Shown here piece after piece: positions 17,606-26,349 of a stretch of 64,000 nt of DNA. How positions within the stretch are numbered: position 1 is the first letter of the stretch; each line of letters starts with the position of its first letter. The stretch spans positions 1-64,000 of the forward strand of contig JBBINH010000009.1 of assembly GCA_037443945.1 (NCBI GenBank). Reading direction: 5' to 3'. Position numbers and translations under genes: made by a program. This DNA is from SSF26 sp037443945 (GTDB taxonomy: Bacteria; Chloroflexota; Anaerolineae; J102). The notes below the pieces were generated by a model. That model did not search any database and had not been told where the DNA came from. It saw nothing but the letters and a program-made list of their open reading frames with translations.

Positions 17606-17797
17606 AACGCTCCTCCTTCGTTGGTGAGCGAAGACTATGAGGAAAATGGGGAGAAATAGAGAACACCCTTTATCCTCGGGTTCGGCGAGGAGATCGGGGA
17701 TGTCCACCGAATTTTAGAGGCTTTATCCTGTGTTTTTCGTCTTGTGCCTGAAAATCGGGAGATATGGGGATATTCATAGCGAACAATCTTGGGCAGA

Positions 17798-17826
17798 TGT
17801 ATACTACACTCCCTTCCTCTTGTCAA
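17798..17826 (-). promoter_or_regulatory. Consensus sigma-70 promoter of the sugar ABC operon
   Basis: On the minus strand TTGACA (17821-17826) is separated by exactly 17 bases from TATACA (17798-17803). Transcription would start near 17791, leaving a leader of about 185 bases before the binding-protein ATG. The 396-base divergent gap (17606-18001) contains no gene that I can support. Confidence 0.7.
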
Positions 17827-17958
17827 ATCGATTGCGCCGGGCAAGGTCAAGAGTGTGCGGCCGGGTCAGAACGCACGATCGCACCGGCTACTCCCATATC
17901 CCCCGCAACGACGCCGGCAGGCAAAAGCAGATACTCTCGGCGCTGTTGCCCGTTTGAT

Positions 17959-17988
17959 TTGAAATGTGTGCGGACTCTGTGGTATAGT
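17959..17988 (+). promoter_or_regulatory. Candidate promoter of terC
   Basis: TTGAAA (17959-17964), 18-base spacer, TATAGT (17983-17988). The ATG at 18002 lies only 13 bases after the -10 box, so the message would have a very short leader of about 5-8 bases or be nearly leaderless. Confidence 0.5.
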
Positions 17989-18001
17989 CGTCCCCGTCTT
18001 C

Positions 18002-18880
18002 ATGGACACACTCTTTGTCATCGTCCAACTGGTCTTTCTGGAGGGGATTCTCTCTCTGGACAATGCGGCCGTGCTCGGCGCCATGGTGGTGGTCCTGCCC
18101 GCCCAGCCCTCTGTGCCCTGGCCGCGGCCGTTGCGTTTCCTCAAGCCCTGGAGCGACCGTGTCCTGGGCGGCCAGCGGGCCGCTGCGCTCAAGGTAGGCC
18201 TGCTGGGCGCCTATCTGGGTCGGGGCCTGATGCTCTTCTTCGCCACTACCGTCATCCGTTATTCCTGGCTGCGGTTACTGGGCGCCGTTTATCTGTTGCG
18301 CATAGCCATTGCCCATCTCGGTCAAGAGGATGATGCCGACCCTGCCGCTGACGCTATGGCCCGGCCGACGGGGCAACGCTTTTGGCAGGTGGTTTTGGCG
18401 GTCGAATTGGCCGATCTGGCCTTTAGTCTCGATAACGTGGTGGCGGCCGTAGCGCTGAGCAGCGAGTTTTGGGTGGTCATGACCGGTGTGGCCCTGGGTA
18501 TCCTCACCATGCGATTTGCAGCGCAGACCTTTACGACGCTGATCGGCCGCGAACCCGTTCTGAGACCCACGGCCTATGTGTTGGTCTCTGCCATCGGCTT
18601 GGAAATGGTCCTCGCCGAGCTTGGCCATGTCCTCGGTTACGAGTTGGCGATCACCAACCTACACAAGTTTCTCATTTCCGTGAGCATCATCGCTCTGGCC
18701 CTGCTCTATGCCCATACGCCCGCCTTGCAGAGGCATTGCCAGCGGCCCTTGGGGAGGGCGAAGCGGGCCCTGGCAGACCTGAACCGGGGTATCGAGTGGA
18801 CCCTGACCCCCGTGCGTGTGATGGGGGTGGGGCTTCTGATGATGGTCCGCTTGCTTCTTAAACCTTCCGGGGTGAGATGA
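18002..18880 (+). CDS. TerC-family integral membrane protein
   Basis: Membrane protein of 292 residues with about seven predicted helices. The two TerC hallmarks are present: EGILSLDNAAVLGAMV near the N-terminus and AVELADLAFSLDNVVAAVA in the middle, each with the conserved acidic residue and SLDN. TerC-family proteins are linked to metal-ion (for example manganese) export at the membrane. ATG 18002 fits both the first hallmark helix and the short-leader promoter. The 3' end overlaps the convergent hypothetical gene by 23 bases. No other tellurite-resistance gene is close by. Confidence 0.88.
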   Translation: MDTLFVIVQLVFLEGILSLDNAAVLGAMVVVLPAQPSVPWPRPLRFLKPWSDRVLGGQRAAALKVGLLGAYLGRGLMLFFATTVIRYSWLRLLGAVYLLRIAIAHLGQEDDADPAADAMARPTGQRFWQVVLAVELADLAFSLDNVVAAVALSSEFWVVMTGVALGILTMRFAAQTFTTLIGREPVLRPTAYVLVSAIGLEMVLAELGHVLGYELAITNLHKFLISVSIIALALLYAHTPALQRHCQRPLGRAKRALADLNRGIEWTLTPVRVMGVGLLMMVRLLLKPSGVR

Positions 18881-19442
18881 GCGAGTCGGTCTGCCTCGAC
18901 CCGGCCTCACCGGGCCGTTCGTTCTGCCATTGTCGGGGGGTGTAACACTTTTGGACACCCAGCAGTCGGCATAGCGCCGGTATGAGACCGCGGCCGGGAT
19001 AGGGGATGCAGCGGGCTTCGGTCTTCGGATAGAACAGGTCGGCGGGTAGACCCTGTTCTTGCCAGCAGGTTTGGAGGACGGCAAACGCCTCAGGACTCAG
19101 ATTGAGCACCCATGAACTCGTGTCGTCGTAATGGGCGAAGCAGGGCCGGTCCTGGGGTGGGGCAAGGGGTTTGTCATCCAAAAGCAGATAGAACAGGGCC
19201 TCGCTGAGGGAATGATCGAGCAGCCAGGCGACCAAGGCACGAACAAAGGCCTCTCTTTCCGAGGACGCTGCAGGCAAAACCCCGCTTTGTTCGCGCGGAG
19301 ATACCGACCGGGAGCGCGGGGCAAGGATGCGGGCGCGGTAGTACCGGCACCACGAGGCCACGGTCACGGCCGTAACCAACGCGGCTTGGCGCTTCGGGAA
19401 GTCGCTTTGTCCGAAGTAGTCCAGCTCGGCCAGATAGCGCAT
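18858..19442 (-). CDS. Hypothetical protein downstream of uvrA
   Basis: I do not recognise a family. The 194-residue protein is soluble, has no signal peptide, and is fairly rich in Leu, Arg, Trp and Cys (LLDHSLSEALFYLLLDDKPL in the middle). It starts 11 bases after the uvrA stop, so it should share that transcript. Its last 23 bases overlap the end of convergent terC. Coding is supported by position and by a continuous frame; a role in DNA repair would be guessing. Confidence 0.55.
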   Translation of the reverse strand: MRYLAELDYFGQSDFPKRQAALVTAVTVASWCRYYRARILAPRSRSVSPREQSGVLPAASSEREAFVRALVAWLLDHSLSEALFYLLLDDKPLAPPQDRPCFAHYDDTSSWVLNLSPEAFAVLQTCWQEQGLPADLFYPKTEARCIPYPGRGLIPALCRLLGVQKCYTPRQWQNERPGEAGSRQTDSLISPRKV

Positions 19443-19453
19443 GCCTTCTGCCT

Positions 19454-22402
19454 CTACCGCCTCTCGTTGCCGTCTCCTGCCGCCTGGGCGAGCACCTGAC
19501 GCAGAAATTGCCCTGTATAGGAGGAGGGATGCTGCGCCACGGCTTCCGGGGTACCCTCGACCACAATCCGGCCTCCGGCCTCGCCCCCTTCCGGTCCCAT
19601 GTCGATGATCCAGTCGGCCGTTTTGATCACATCCAGATTGTGCTCGATAACCAGCACCGTATTGCCGCGATCCACCAGGTCACGGAGCACGTCCAGGAGT
19701 TTCTCCACATCGGCAAAGTGGAGCCCTGTGGTCGGCTCATCCAGGATATAGAGCGTGCGGCCGGTGGCCCGTCGCGACAACTCTTTGGCCAGTTTCACCC
19801 GCTGAGCCTCGCCGCCGGAGAGGGTTGTGGCCGGTTGACCGAGTTTGATATAGCCCAATCCCACCCGATACAGGGTCTCCAACTTGCTGCGGATAGACGA
19901 GATGGGGGCGAAGAAGGCCATCGCCTCCTCGACGGTCATGTCCAGCACATCGGCAATGCTCTTGCCCTTATACTTGATTTCGAGAGCCTCGCGATTATAG
20001 CGCCGGCCGTGACACACCTCGCAGGGTACATACACGTCCGGCAGGAACTGCATCTCGATCCGGATGATGCCGTCGCCCTGGCAGGCCTCGCAGCGCCCGC
20101 CCTTGACGTTGAAAGAGAACCGGCCGGGTTTGTAGCCTCGCAGTTTCGAATCGGGCAACTCGGCGAAGAGGGTGCGGATGGGCGTGAAGACCTCGGTGTA
20201 GGTTGCCGGATTCGAGCGCGGGGTGCGGCCGATGGGCGATTGGTCAATATCAATGACCTTATCCACCCAATCCAGCCCTTCGATGGCATCGTGGGCGCCG
20301 GGCTTTTCGTGGGCGCCGTACAGGCGCCGCGCCACCGCCCGGTAGAGGGTATCGATCACCAGGGTGGATTTGCCCGAACCGCTGACGCCGGTCACCACGA
20401 TGAACTTACCCAGCGGGAAGCGCACGTCGATGTTCTTGAGATTGTTGGCCCTGGCTCCGCGCACGATCAGGTACTCGCCGTTGCCGGGACGGCGCTGCTT
20501 GGGCATGGGAATGCGCCGGCGACCGGCCAGATAGGCTCCGGTCAGGCTTTCGGGATGGGCCATGATGGCTTCGACCGGGCCTTCGGCCACCACGCGGCCG
20601 CCGTGCTCACCGGCGCCCGGCCCCAGGTCGATGATCCAGTCGGCGGCGTGCATGGTCTCTTCGTCATGTTCCACCACGATCACCGTATTGCCCAGGTCGC
20701 GCAGCCCTTTCAGGGTACGCAACAACCGGGCATTGTCGCGCTGATGCAGGCCGATGCTGGGCTCATCCAGGATGTAAAGCACGCCCGTCAATTGCGAACC
20801 GATCTGGGTGGCCAGACGAATGCGCTGCGCTTCACCACCGCTCAGGGTGCCCGTCTGGCGATTCAGGGTCAGGTATTCCAGCCCGACATCCTGCATAAAG
20901 CCCAAACGCGCCTGGAGCTCCTTCAGGATCTGACGGGCAATGGTCCATTCACGCGGGCTGAGGGGTGAGGTCGGCGGCACGTCCTCGGGCAGGGGCGTGT
21001 TGTAGGCTTCGCCCGGTTGCAATCCCCGCAGTCGGCACACCCAGGCCAGGGCCTCGCCGACCGACATTTGCGTCACCTGGTCGATATTGAGGCCCTGAAT
21101 GGTCACGGCCAGCGCCTCCGGCCGCAGACGCTTGCCACCACAGGTTGGGCAGGGACGGTTGGTCATGTAGCGTTCCAGGTACTCGCTGCGGATGTACTCC
21201 GAGCTCGTTTCCCGATAACGGCGCTGCAGGTTGGGGATAACGCCCTCATAGGTCGTCTGGTATTCCCGTTGCATGCCCTGTTGATTGACATAACGTACAC
21301 GGATCGTCTCCTCACGACGACCGCCGTAGAGGATGATTTCCTGCTGTTTGCGGCTGAGCTGCTTCCAGGGTACATGCAGGGGAATGCCGTAATGATGGGC
21401 CGCCGCCTCGAGCAGGGCTTGATAGTAGGTGCTCGTTTCGGACGACCAGGGGTGAATGGCGCCGTCGGCCAGGCTGAGATCGGGGTCGGGCACGATCAGC
21501 TCGGGGTCGAACTCCATCTGGGTGCCCAGGCCGGTGCAGGTGGGACAGGCGCCGTGCGGCGAGTTGAAGGAGAAGGTGCGCGGCTCGATTTCGGGCAGGC
21601 TGAGGCCGCAGCGGACACAGGCCATGTGCTCCGAGAAAATCCGGTCTTGGGGATGCTCGGCATCGGTGACATCGGCCAACGTCATCACGCCACCGCCCAG
21701 ACGCAGGGCCGTCTCCACCGAGTCCGCCAGCCGCGTGCGGTCAAGCCCATCATGGGCGCCGTTGGCCGGGATGATCAGCCGGTCCACGACGGCCTCGATG
21801 GTATGGGTCTTGTATCGGTCCAGCTCGATATCCTCATTGACATCCAGGATCTGACCGTTCACCCGCACACGCACAAAGCCGGCTTTGCGCACATCCTCGA
21901 ACACGGCTTTGTGTTCGCCCTTGCGGTCCTTGACCAGCGGGGCCAGGATGAGCAGGCGGCTGCGCGGGGGATACGCAATGATGGCATCCACGATCTGCTC
22001 CGTGCTCTGGCGGCTGATGGGCTGACCACAACGGGGGCAGTGGGGCTGCCCGATGCGGGCAAAAAGCAGGCGCAGGTAGTCATACACCTCGGTGACGGTG
22101 CCCACGGTCGAGCGGGGATTGGGGCTGGCGCCCTTCTGATCGATGGAAATCGCCGGCGATAAGCCCTCGATCTGGTCGACATCGGGTTTTTCCATGAGGC
22201 CGAGAAACTGGCGGGCATAGGCCGAAAGGGATTCGACATAACGACGCTGGCCCTCGGCGTAGATGGTATCGAAGGCGAGCGACGATTTGCCCGAACCGGA
22301 TAGGCCGGTAATGACGACCAGTTTATCGCGCGGGATTTCGACGGTGATGTTTTTGAGGTTATGCTCGCGCGCACCGCGAACAATCAGCTTGTCTTGGGCC
22401 AT
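19454..22402 (-). CDS. uvrA: Excinuclease ABC subunit A
   Basis: Damage-recognition ATPase of nucleotide excision repair. The 982-residue protein has two ABC modules with Walker A GLSGSGKSS (about 33-41) and GVSGSGKST, two LSGGEAQR signatures, and zinc-binding Cys pairs (PHCPRCGQ, CVRCGL, ACPTCTG, CPTCGGKR, and CEACQGDG with CEVCHGRR in the second half). ATG 22402 (MAQDKLIVRGAREHNLKN) is the canonical N-terminus; an in-frame extension to 22471 is not conserved in the family as I know it. It is probably transcribed with the phosphatase and small membrane-protein genes upstream. Confidence 0.98.
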   Translation of the reverse strand: MAQDKLIVRGAREHNLKNITVEIPRDKLVVITGLSGSGKSSLAFDTIYAEGQRRYVESLSAYARQFLGLMEKPDVDQIEGLSPAISIDQKGASPNPRSTVGTVTEVYDYLRLLFARIGQPHCPRCGQPISRQSTEQIVDAIIAYPPRSRLLILAPLVKDRKGEHKAVFEDVRKAGFVRVRVNGQILDVNEDIELDRYKTHTIEAVVDRLIIPANGAHDGLDRTRLADSVETALRLGGGVMTLADVTDAEHPQDRIFSEHMACVRCGLSLPEIEPRTFSFNSPHGACPTCTGLGTQMEFDPELIVPDPDLSLADGAIHPWSSETSTYYQALLEAAAHHYGIPLHVPWKQLSRKQQEIILYGGRREETIRVRYVNQQGMQREYQTTYEGVIPNLQRRYRETSSEYIRSEYLERYMTNRPCPTCGGKRLRPEALAVTIQGLNIDQVTQMSVGEALAWVCRLRGLQPGEAYNTPLPEDVPPTSPLSPREWTIARQILKELQARLGFMQDVGLEYLTLNRQTGTLSGGEAQRIRLATQIGSQLTGVLYILDEPSIGLHQRDNARLLRTLKGLRDLGNTVIVVEHDEETMHAADWIIDLGPGAGEHGGRVVAEGPVEAIMAHPESLTGAYLAGRRRIPMPKQRRPGNGEYLIVRGARANNLKNIDVRFPLGKFIVVTGVSGSGKSTLVIDTLYRAVARRLYGAHEKPGAHDAIEGLDWVDKVIDIDQSPIGRTPRSNPATYTEVFTPIRTLFAELPDSKLRGYKPGRFSFNVKGGRCEACQGDGIIRIEMQFLPDVYVPCEVCHGRRYNREALEIKYKGKSIADVLDMTVEEAMAFFAPISSIRSKLETLYRVGLGYIKLGQPATTLSGGEAQRVKLAKELSRRATGRTLYILDEPTTGLHFADVEKLLDVLRDLVDRGNTVLVIEHNLDVIKTADWIIDMGPEGGEAGGRIVVEGTPEAVAQHPSSYTGQFLRQVLAQAAGDGNERR

Positions 22403-22473
22403 AAGAGGCGTTTTTGATGACAAATGGAACGAATGGCTGTCTTTGCTGTTTTGTAAAAATGGCTTTGTCAATC

Positions 22474-23007
22474 TTATGGCGATAAAAGGCGGCGGTTATC
22501 TGCGCCGGGAATATCCTGAAGACGGAGACGACCCGTAAGCAGCCAGCGGCGTAACAACTGCTCGGCCTGGTGGCTTCGTTGTTCGCCGTACAGCATAAGG
22601 CTATAGCGCAGGGAACCGCCGGCCAGGATCTGATGGGCCAACCGCACCGCCGCCGCCGCCTCGGCGCAGGGCGGGTCATCCCAGACCAGATCAAACGCAG
22701 GCGTAGGTCGATGATGGTAAATGAGCAGCCCTCGGCAGAATCGTCGGCCACCGCCGGCCAGGGCAACGGCGACCTCAAAGCGAAGACGCCGATCTGTGGC
22801 CGTTGTGCCCGGTTCACGGGCCAGGACCCGAAGCTGCTCAAAGCCGGGCAAGGCTGTCGGCAACGAGCGCTCCAACAGCCTCTGATCGGAGAGCAAAAAC
22901 GGGCTGAGAAGAAGTCCAACCATACCGGCAGCGGCGGTCCATGCGACCGATAGACCGGCAACCAGGAGGAATAGCGCAGCCCAGGTTTCCGGACGAGGGC
23001 GTCTCAT
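22474..23007 (-). CDS. Hypothetical protein with N-terminal membrane helices
   Basis: Protein of 177 residues with a hydrophobic N-terminus (about 10-40, one or two helices) and a soluble, Arg-rich remainder. No family is recognised. It overlaps the upstream phosphatase gene by 4 bases (ATGA), which supports it as a real, translationally coupled gene, and it lies 71 bases before uvrA. Confidence 0.6.
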   Translation of the reverse strand: MRRPRPETWAALFLLVAGLSVAWTAAAGMVGLLLSPFLLSDQRLLERSLPTALPGFEQLRVLAREPGTTATDRRLRFEVAVALAGGGRRFCRGLLIYHHRPTPAFDLVWDDPPCAEAAAAVRLAHQILAGGSLRYSLMLYGEQRSHQAEQLLRRWLLTGRLRLQDIPGADNRRLLSP

Positions 23008-24098
23008 GGTTCGATCCGGATTATCTCGCCCTCTTCGGCCAGTACGCGTTGCAGTTCGGCCGGCGGTACGCGGTCGTCCTGGCCGATGACGAGGTAGTGG
23101 AAGTAGCCATCCGGATAAGGCAACGGCAGGAAAAGGTGCTCAAAGCGGATGTGATTGGCGTTGATCAGGGCGCGGCGCACCTCCCCGGCTTCCAGGGCCA
23201 ACAGATCGGTATCGACGATGATGGCTCGCCGCGCCCGCAACGAGACCCACACCGGCGTGTAGGGATCGGGCGGGAAGAGGAAGAGAATACGGTTGCTGCG
23301 CTGCAGCCGATTGGCCAGATAGCTCAGACGCGGGTCAAGGGTGGGTTCTTCGGCGAGCAGATCATCCGGCAAACGCCAGAAGCCGTTTTCGGCACGGGTG
23401 GCGCCGGCCACACGCGGATAGGCCTCGGGATCCAGGCCGATCAGGTGTTCGGTGCGGTTGATGTAGTGGGTCAGCCAGCGTTGCCATTCCGGCCAGACGA
23501 ACAGGCTGATGCCCGTGTTGTAGTTCCAGACCGAAAGGTGCGAGCTGCCCACCATTGCCGCCGTGATCACGCCCATGGTGCCGCCATGGCTGACCACACC
23601 GATCCGCTGGCCGCGGTAGCGTTCCAGGATATCGCTCAACGCCCGGTGGACCCGGTCGCGGAAGGCCACAAAGCTGGGGGCCTGTTCGAAGCTGGGCTCC
23701 CAATCGTGACGCCCCCACCAGGGGCGGGTAGGATGGTGGATGGGCATCTCCTCCCAGAAGGGAAGACTGAACTCCTCCAGCCCGGATACCTCCACCGGTC
23801 TGAGCCCCTGGGCATGAGCAATGGCCAGGGCCGTGCTAAACGCCCGACGCAACGGTGACGTGACGACCACATCCAAAGGCGCATGGGTGGCCATCCAGGC
23901 ACCCACGCGCAAGGCCTGCGCCCAGCCTAAGGCCGTCAGGTTCGGATCGAAGGTGCGGATATTGGCATACACGTTGCTAAGCGATTCCCCGTGCCGAATC
24001 AGATAGAGGGCCGTGCCTTCTTTGTAACCGGAGCCGCGATCGACCAGGGGAATCTCAGGGACTTCAGGAACCGCCGAAACAGGGGAGGATAAAGCCAT
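23004..24098 (-). CDS. Histidine phosphatase family protein with C-terminal extension
   Basis: Member of the phosphoglycerate-mutase-like histidine phosphatase superfamily. The catalytic RHGE motif is at residues 35-38 (LYLIRHGESLSN), the second arginine is in TSPLRRAFST, and the second histidine in VVSHGGTMG. The catalytic domain ends near residue 215, as usual, but the protein continues to 364 residues with a domain of about 150 residues that I do not recognise (it contains LFLFPPDPYTPVWVSLRARRA). I use ATG 24098; a TTG at 24110 is possible. Substrate unknown. It heads the run leading to uvrA. Confidence 0.78.
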   Translation of the reverse strand: MALSSPVSAVPEVPEIPLVDRGSGYKEGTALYLIRHGESLSNVYANIRTFDPNLTALGWAQALRVGAWMATHAPLDVVVTSPLRRAFSTALAIAHAQGLRPVEVSGLEEFSLPFWEEMPIHHPTRPWWGRHDWEPSFEQAPSFVAFRDRVHRALSDILERYRGQRIGVVSHGGTMGVITAAMVGSSHLSVWNYNTGISLFVWPEWQRWLTHYINRTEHLIGLDPEAYPRVAGATRAENGFWRLPDDLLAEEPTLDPRLSYLANRLQRSNRILFLFPPDPYTPVWVSLRARRAIIVDTDLLALEAGEVRRALINANHIRFEHLFLPLPYPDGYFHYLVIGQDDRVPPAELQRVLAEEGEIIRIEP

Positions 24099-24551
24099 AG
24101 GGCAGGCCAAAGGGGAAGGGGATGAGCATGGTAAAAGCGCAACTATCCATCATAGCATGAAATCGGGTGAGCATTGTAATGGTTTCCTCATGGTCAGGGG
24201 ATGGCTTCGTTATCGCTGCTCCTTCTTGGCATGAGACGCTCAGACCTTGGCAAGCCGTCGGAAACTCCGAACTCGTTACGCATTCCTCCTTGGGCAAGCC
24301 GCCCACGCCGTGGCCGTGGAGCGCGCCCGAGGCGCCATCTTCAGACCGGAAAGGGGATTGCCCTCTCCGGCAATGCCTCTGGGCTCCTCTCCATCTGTCT
24401 AGGTATGAACCCACCTCTAAGGCAGTGTTTTTCAACGGTGCGCCCCATTAGGATTAAGAGCAAGTGTAGACCCTTTACAATCGTGTTTTTGCGATAAACG
24501 TCTTTCCCGACGAGGTCATTTGGCCTTGTTGGATCGTCAAACCGCCTTGCG
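24099..24551. other. Divergent spacer between phosphatase and Tad pilus locus
   Basis: A 453-base region without a supportable gene. It must hold promoters for both directions. On the minus strand a TATGAT box (24149-24154) lies 51 bases before the phosphatase ATG. On the plus strand an AT-rich stretch near 24473-24500 (TTTACA, then TAAACG 15 bases later) is the best but imperfect candidate for driving the pilus genes. Confidence 0.4.
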
Positions 24552-24920
24552 ATGTTGCGCCAGCACGGCCAGAGTGCCCTGGAATTTGCCCTCAACCTGT
24601 TCGTCTTGCTCCTGCTTACCTTTGGCCTCATCGATCTGGGTCGGGCCGTTTTCACCCTCGGCGTGATGCGGGCCGCCGCCCAGGAGGGAGCACGGGCGGG
24701 CATCGTTGTAGGCGCCACCCAGGCCGATATCGTCCAGGCGACCCGCAACCGCATGGTCGGTATCGACAACACCGTGGCCGAGATTACGGTTACCTATCCC
24801 CGGAGTGACGTGGTCGAGGTCACGGTCCGCTATCCCTTCCGCTTCATAACTCCCTTGATCGGCGAGCTGGTCGGTCGGAGCCTCTCCCTCCAGGCCGCAG
24901 CCGCCATGATCAGTCACTGA
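24552..24920 (+). CDS. TadE-like pseudopilin
   Basis: Small pilus-assembly protein of 122 residues. The N-terminus carries a prepilin-type cleavage motif, HG|QSALEF, with Glu at +5, followed by a hydrophobic helix (LFVLLLLTFGLIDLGRAVF) and a TadE-typical periplasm-facing or extracellular C-terminal domain. It would be processed by the prepilin peptidase encoded at 29463-30170. It is the first gene of the Tad locus, 219 bases before the first Flp pilin. Confidence 0.85.
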   Translation: MLRQHGQSALEFALNLFVLLLLTFGLIDLGRAVFTLGVMRAAAQEGARAGIVVGATQADIVQATRNRMVGIDNTVAEITVTYPRSDVVEVTVRYPFRFITPLIGELVGRSLSLQAAAAMISH

Positions 24921-25139
24921 GTGCAACCAGCACGCAGGCGCTATCCCCCGGAGTTTATAGCGCCCTTCCCCCTGGTGTTGGGTCTCACGAACAGGGGAGA
25001 TCGTCATAACGTACCTTGGGTATGCCTTAGCCGTCGTGCGGGCCTCTCCGATGGCTGCGACGGTCTCCTCTGTTTTTCCGTCGTATCCCCCGGTGGCTCC
25101 GTTTCTAACCGTTTCATTTTTTCTCAGGGAGGTACAGCC

Positions 25140-25319
25140 ATGTTGACCCAACTTCTTACCCTCTTACTCGTGCGGTTGCAGATGGCACGCGAGGAAGGCC
25201 AGGATCTGGCCGAATATGCCCTGCTCATCGCCCTCATCGCCGTGGTCGTCATTGCGGGCGTGGTGTTGCTGGGCAACCGCATCCTGGCCGTCTTCCAGCA
25301 AATCGCCGCCAGCTTCTAG
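25140..25319 (+). CDS. Flp-family major pilin 1
   Basis: Type IVc pilin precursor of 59 residues. The processing motif EEG|QDLAEYALL has Gly at -1 and the Flp-defining Glu-Tyr at +5/+6, followed by the hydrophobic helix ALIAVVVIAGVVLLG. ATG 25140 follows GGGAGGTACAGCC, a strong ribosome site. The gene is nearly identical to the next one over its first 130 bases and differs mainly after the helix (GNRILAVFQQIAASF). Confidence 0.93.
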   Translation: MLTQLLTLLLVRLQMAREEGQDLAEYALLIALIAVVVIAGVVLLGNRILAVFQQIAASF

Positions 25320-25367
25320 TCGTCAATGCCGATGGTTTTCCCAGCATCTATTCCAGGAGATAGAGCT

Positions 25368-25547
25368 ATGTTGACCCAACTTCTTACCCTCTTGCTCGTG
25401 CGGTTGCAGATGGCACGCGAGGAAGGCCAGGATCTGGCCGAATACGCCTTGCTCATCGCCCTCATCGCCGTGGTCGTCATTGCGGGCGTGGTGTTGCTGG
25501 GCGGCCGCATTCTGCAGGTCTTCCAAGATATCGCCGGCAGCTTCTAA
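25368..25547 (+). CDS. Flp-family major pilin 2
   Basis: Second 59-residue pilin precursor, with the same leader and processing motif (EEG|QDLAEY) as pilin 1 and a variant C-terminus, GGRILQVFQDIAGSF. ATG 25368 is preceded by CAGGAGATAGAG. Having two almost identical subunits suggests mixed fibres or dosage of the major pilin. Confidence 0.93.
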   Translation: MLTQLLTLLLVRLQMAREEGQDLAEYALLIALIAVVVIAGVVLLGGRILQVFQDIAGSF

Positions 25548-25591
25548 GCGGCAAAGCGGTAGCGACAAACAGGACAGGCGGAGAAGATGTT

Positions 25592-25774
25592 ATGAGGGCG
25601 AGCGACCCTGTGCACCTTCTGCTCGCACGCCTGCAATGGCAGCAGGAAGAAGGTCAAGACCTGACCGAATACGCCCTGTTGATTGCGCTCATCGCTCTGG
25701 TCGCCATCTGTGGAGTGATGCTCCTGGGCTATCGCCTTTATCTGGCCTTCTGGAGCGGATCTCAGAGTTTCTGA
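25592..25774 (+). CDS. Flp-family pilin 3 (divergent)
   Basis: Third pilin precursor, 60 residues, with the motif EEG|QDLTEYALL and helix ALIALVAICGVMLLG. It is clearly more diverged than pilins 1 and 2, carries a Cys inside the helix and an aromatic-rich tail (YRLYLAFWSGSQSF). It may be a minor or tip pilin. It starts 44 bases after pilin 2. Confidence 0.9.
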   Translation: MRASDPVHLLLARLQWQQEEGQDLTEYALLIALIALVAICGVMLLGYRLYLAFWSGSQSF

Positions 25775-25859
25775 CGTACCGTCTTCCACCCTTCCACGCT
25801 GTTCTGAGGTAAAGCAGCCCACCGTCAACCTAACAACCCGTTCTCCCAGGCCGCCGATC

Positions 25860-25891
25860 CCTCTCCCCGTTGGGAATCCGACGGGGAGGGG
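25860..25891 (+). terminator. Hairpin downstream of the pilin genes
   Basis: An 11-base stem (one G-U pair), core CTCCCCGT/ACGGGGAG, with a 10-base loop, in the 150-base gap between pilin 3 and the next tadE gene. No U-tract follows. It is well placed to reduce read-through or to protect the pilin mRNA, giving more pilin than assembly proteins. Confidence 0.55.
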
Positions 25892-25924
25892 ACGGGTGGT
25901 TCCTATGTTGATACGGACTCCGCC

Positions 25925-26338
25925 ATGAAAGCGCCGAAGCGGCGATTTGCCCCAGGCTGTGGAGAGCGAGGCAATGCTCTCATCGAACTGGCCTTGACGT
26001 TGCCTTTGCTCCTGATGTTGACGCTGGGTGTCATCGAGCTGGGACAGGGCCTGAGCACCTACCTGGCCCTCGTCAACGCGGCGCGCGAGGGAGCGCGATG
26101 GTGGAGCGCCCATCCCTCCGATTGGCCCGGCGCTTTGGCGCGCGTGCAGGCGGAAGCGGCACGGGCCGGCGTGACGGCACCCGTCGTCGAACGTAGCCCG
26201 GCCGGCGGCATCCCGGCCGTGGGAACGGCGGTGACGGTGCGAGTTCGCTATAACTACCCGCTCGGTTTCGGCGCGTTCACAGGGCTGTCCGTTTTGCCCA
26301 TGCGTGCCGAAACGACTATGGTCGTGCTTTATCCCTGA
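25925..26338 (+). CDS. TadE-like pseudopilin 2
   Basis: Protein of 137 residues with the prepilin-type motif ERG|NALIELALTLP (Glu at +5) and a hydrophobic helix LLLMLTLGVIELG, then a TadE-type C-terminal region (VNAAREGARWWS). Probably a minor pseudopilin needed for Flp pilus assembly. The next gene begins 11 bases after its stop. Confidence 0.85.
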   Translation: MKAPKRRFAPGCGERGNALIELALTLPLLLMLTLGVIELGQGLSTYLALVNAAREGARWWSAHPSDWPGALARVQAEAARAGVTAPVVERSPAGGIPAVGTAVTVRVRYNYPLGFGAFTGLSVLPMRAETTMVVLYP

Positions 26339-26349
26339 GGTTGCCGATC

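Larger units (their letters stand above)
25140..25547 (+). repeat. Tandem duplication of Flp pilin genes
   Basis: Two 180-base pilin genes (25140-25319 and 25368-25547) separated by 48 unrelated bases. The first 130 bases differ at only a few, mostly synonymous, positions, while the 3' ends differ in amino acids. This indicates a recent duplication or ongoing gene conversion of the 5' part. Confidence 0.9.

Noticed and set aside
16283..17659. Plus-strand open frame opposite the sugar-binding protein
   Set aside because: Shadow of the conserved lipoprotein gene, which has a ribosome site, lipobox and promoter.
19508..20968. Plus-strand open frame (486 codons) opposite uvrA
   Set aside because: Antisense to conserved ABC motifs of UvrA; no independent evidence.
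25140..25547. Direct repeats as a possible mobile element
   Set aside because: They are two intact pilin genes with their own ribosome sites; no transposase or inverted ends.
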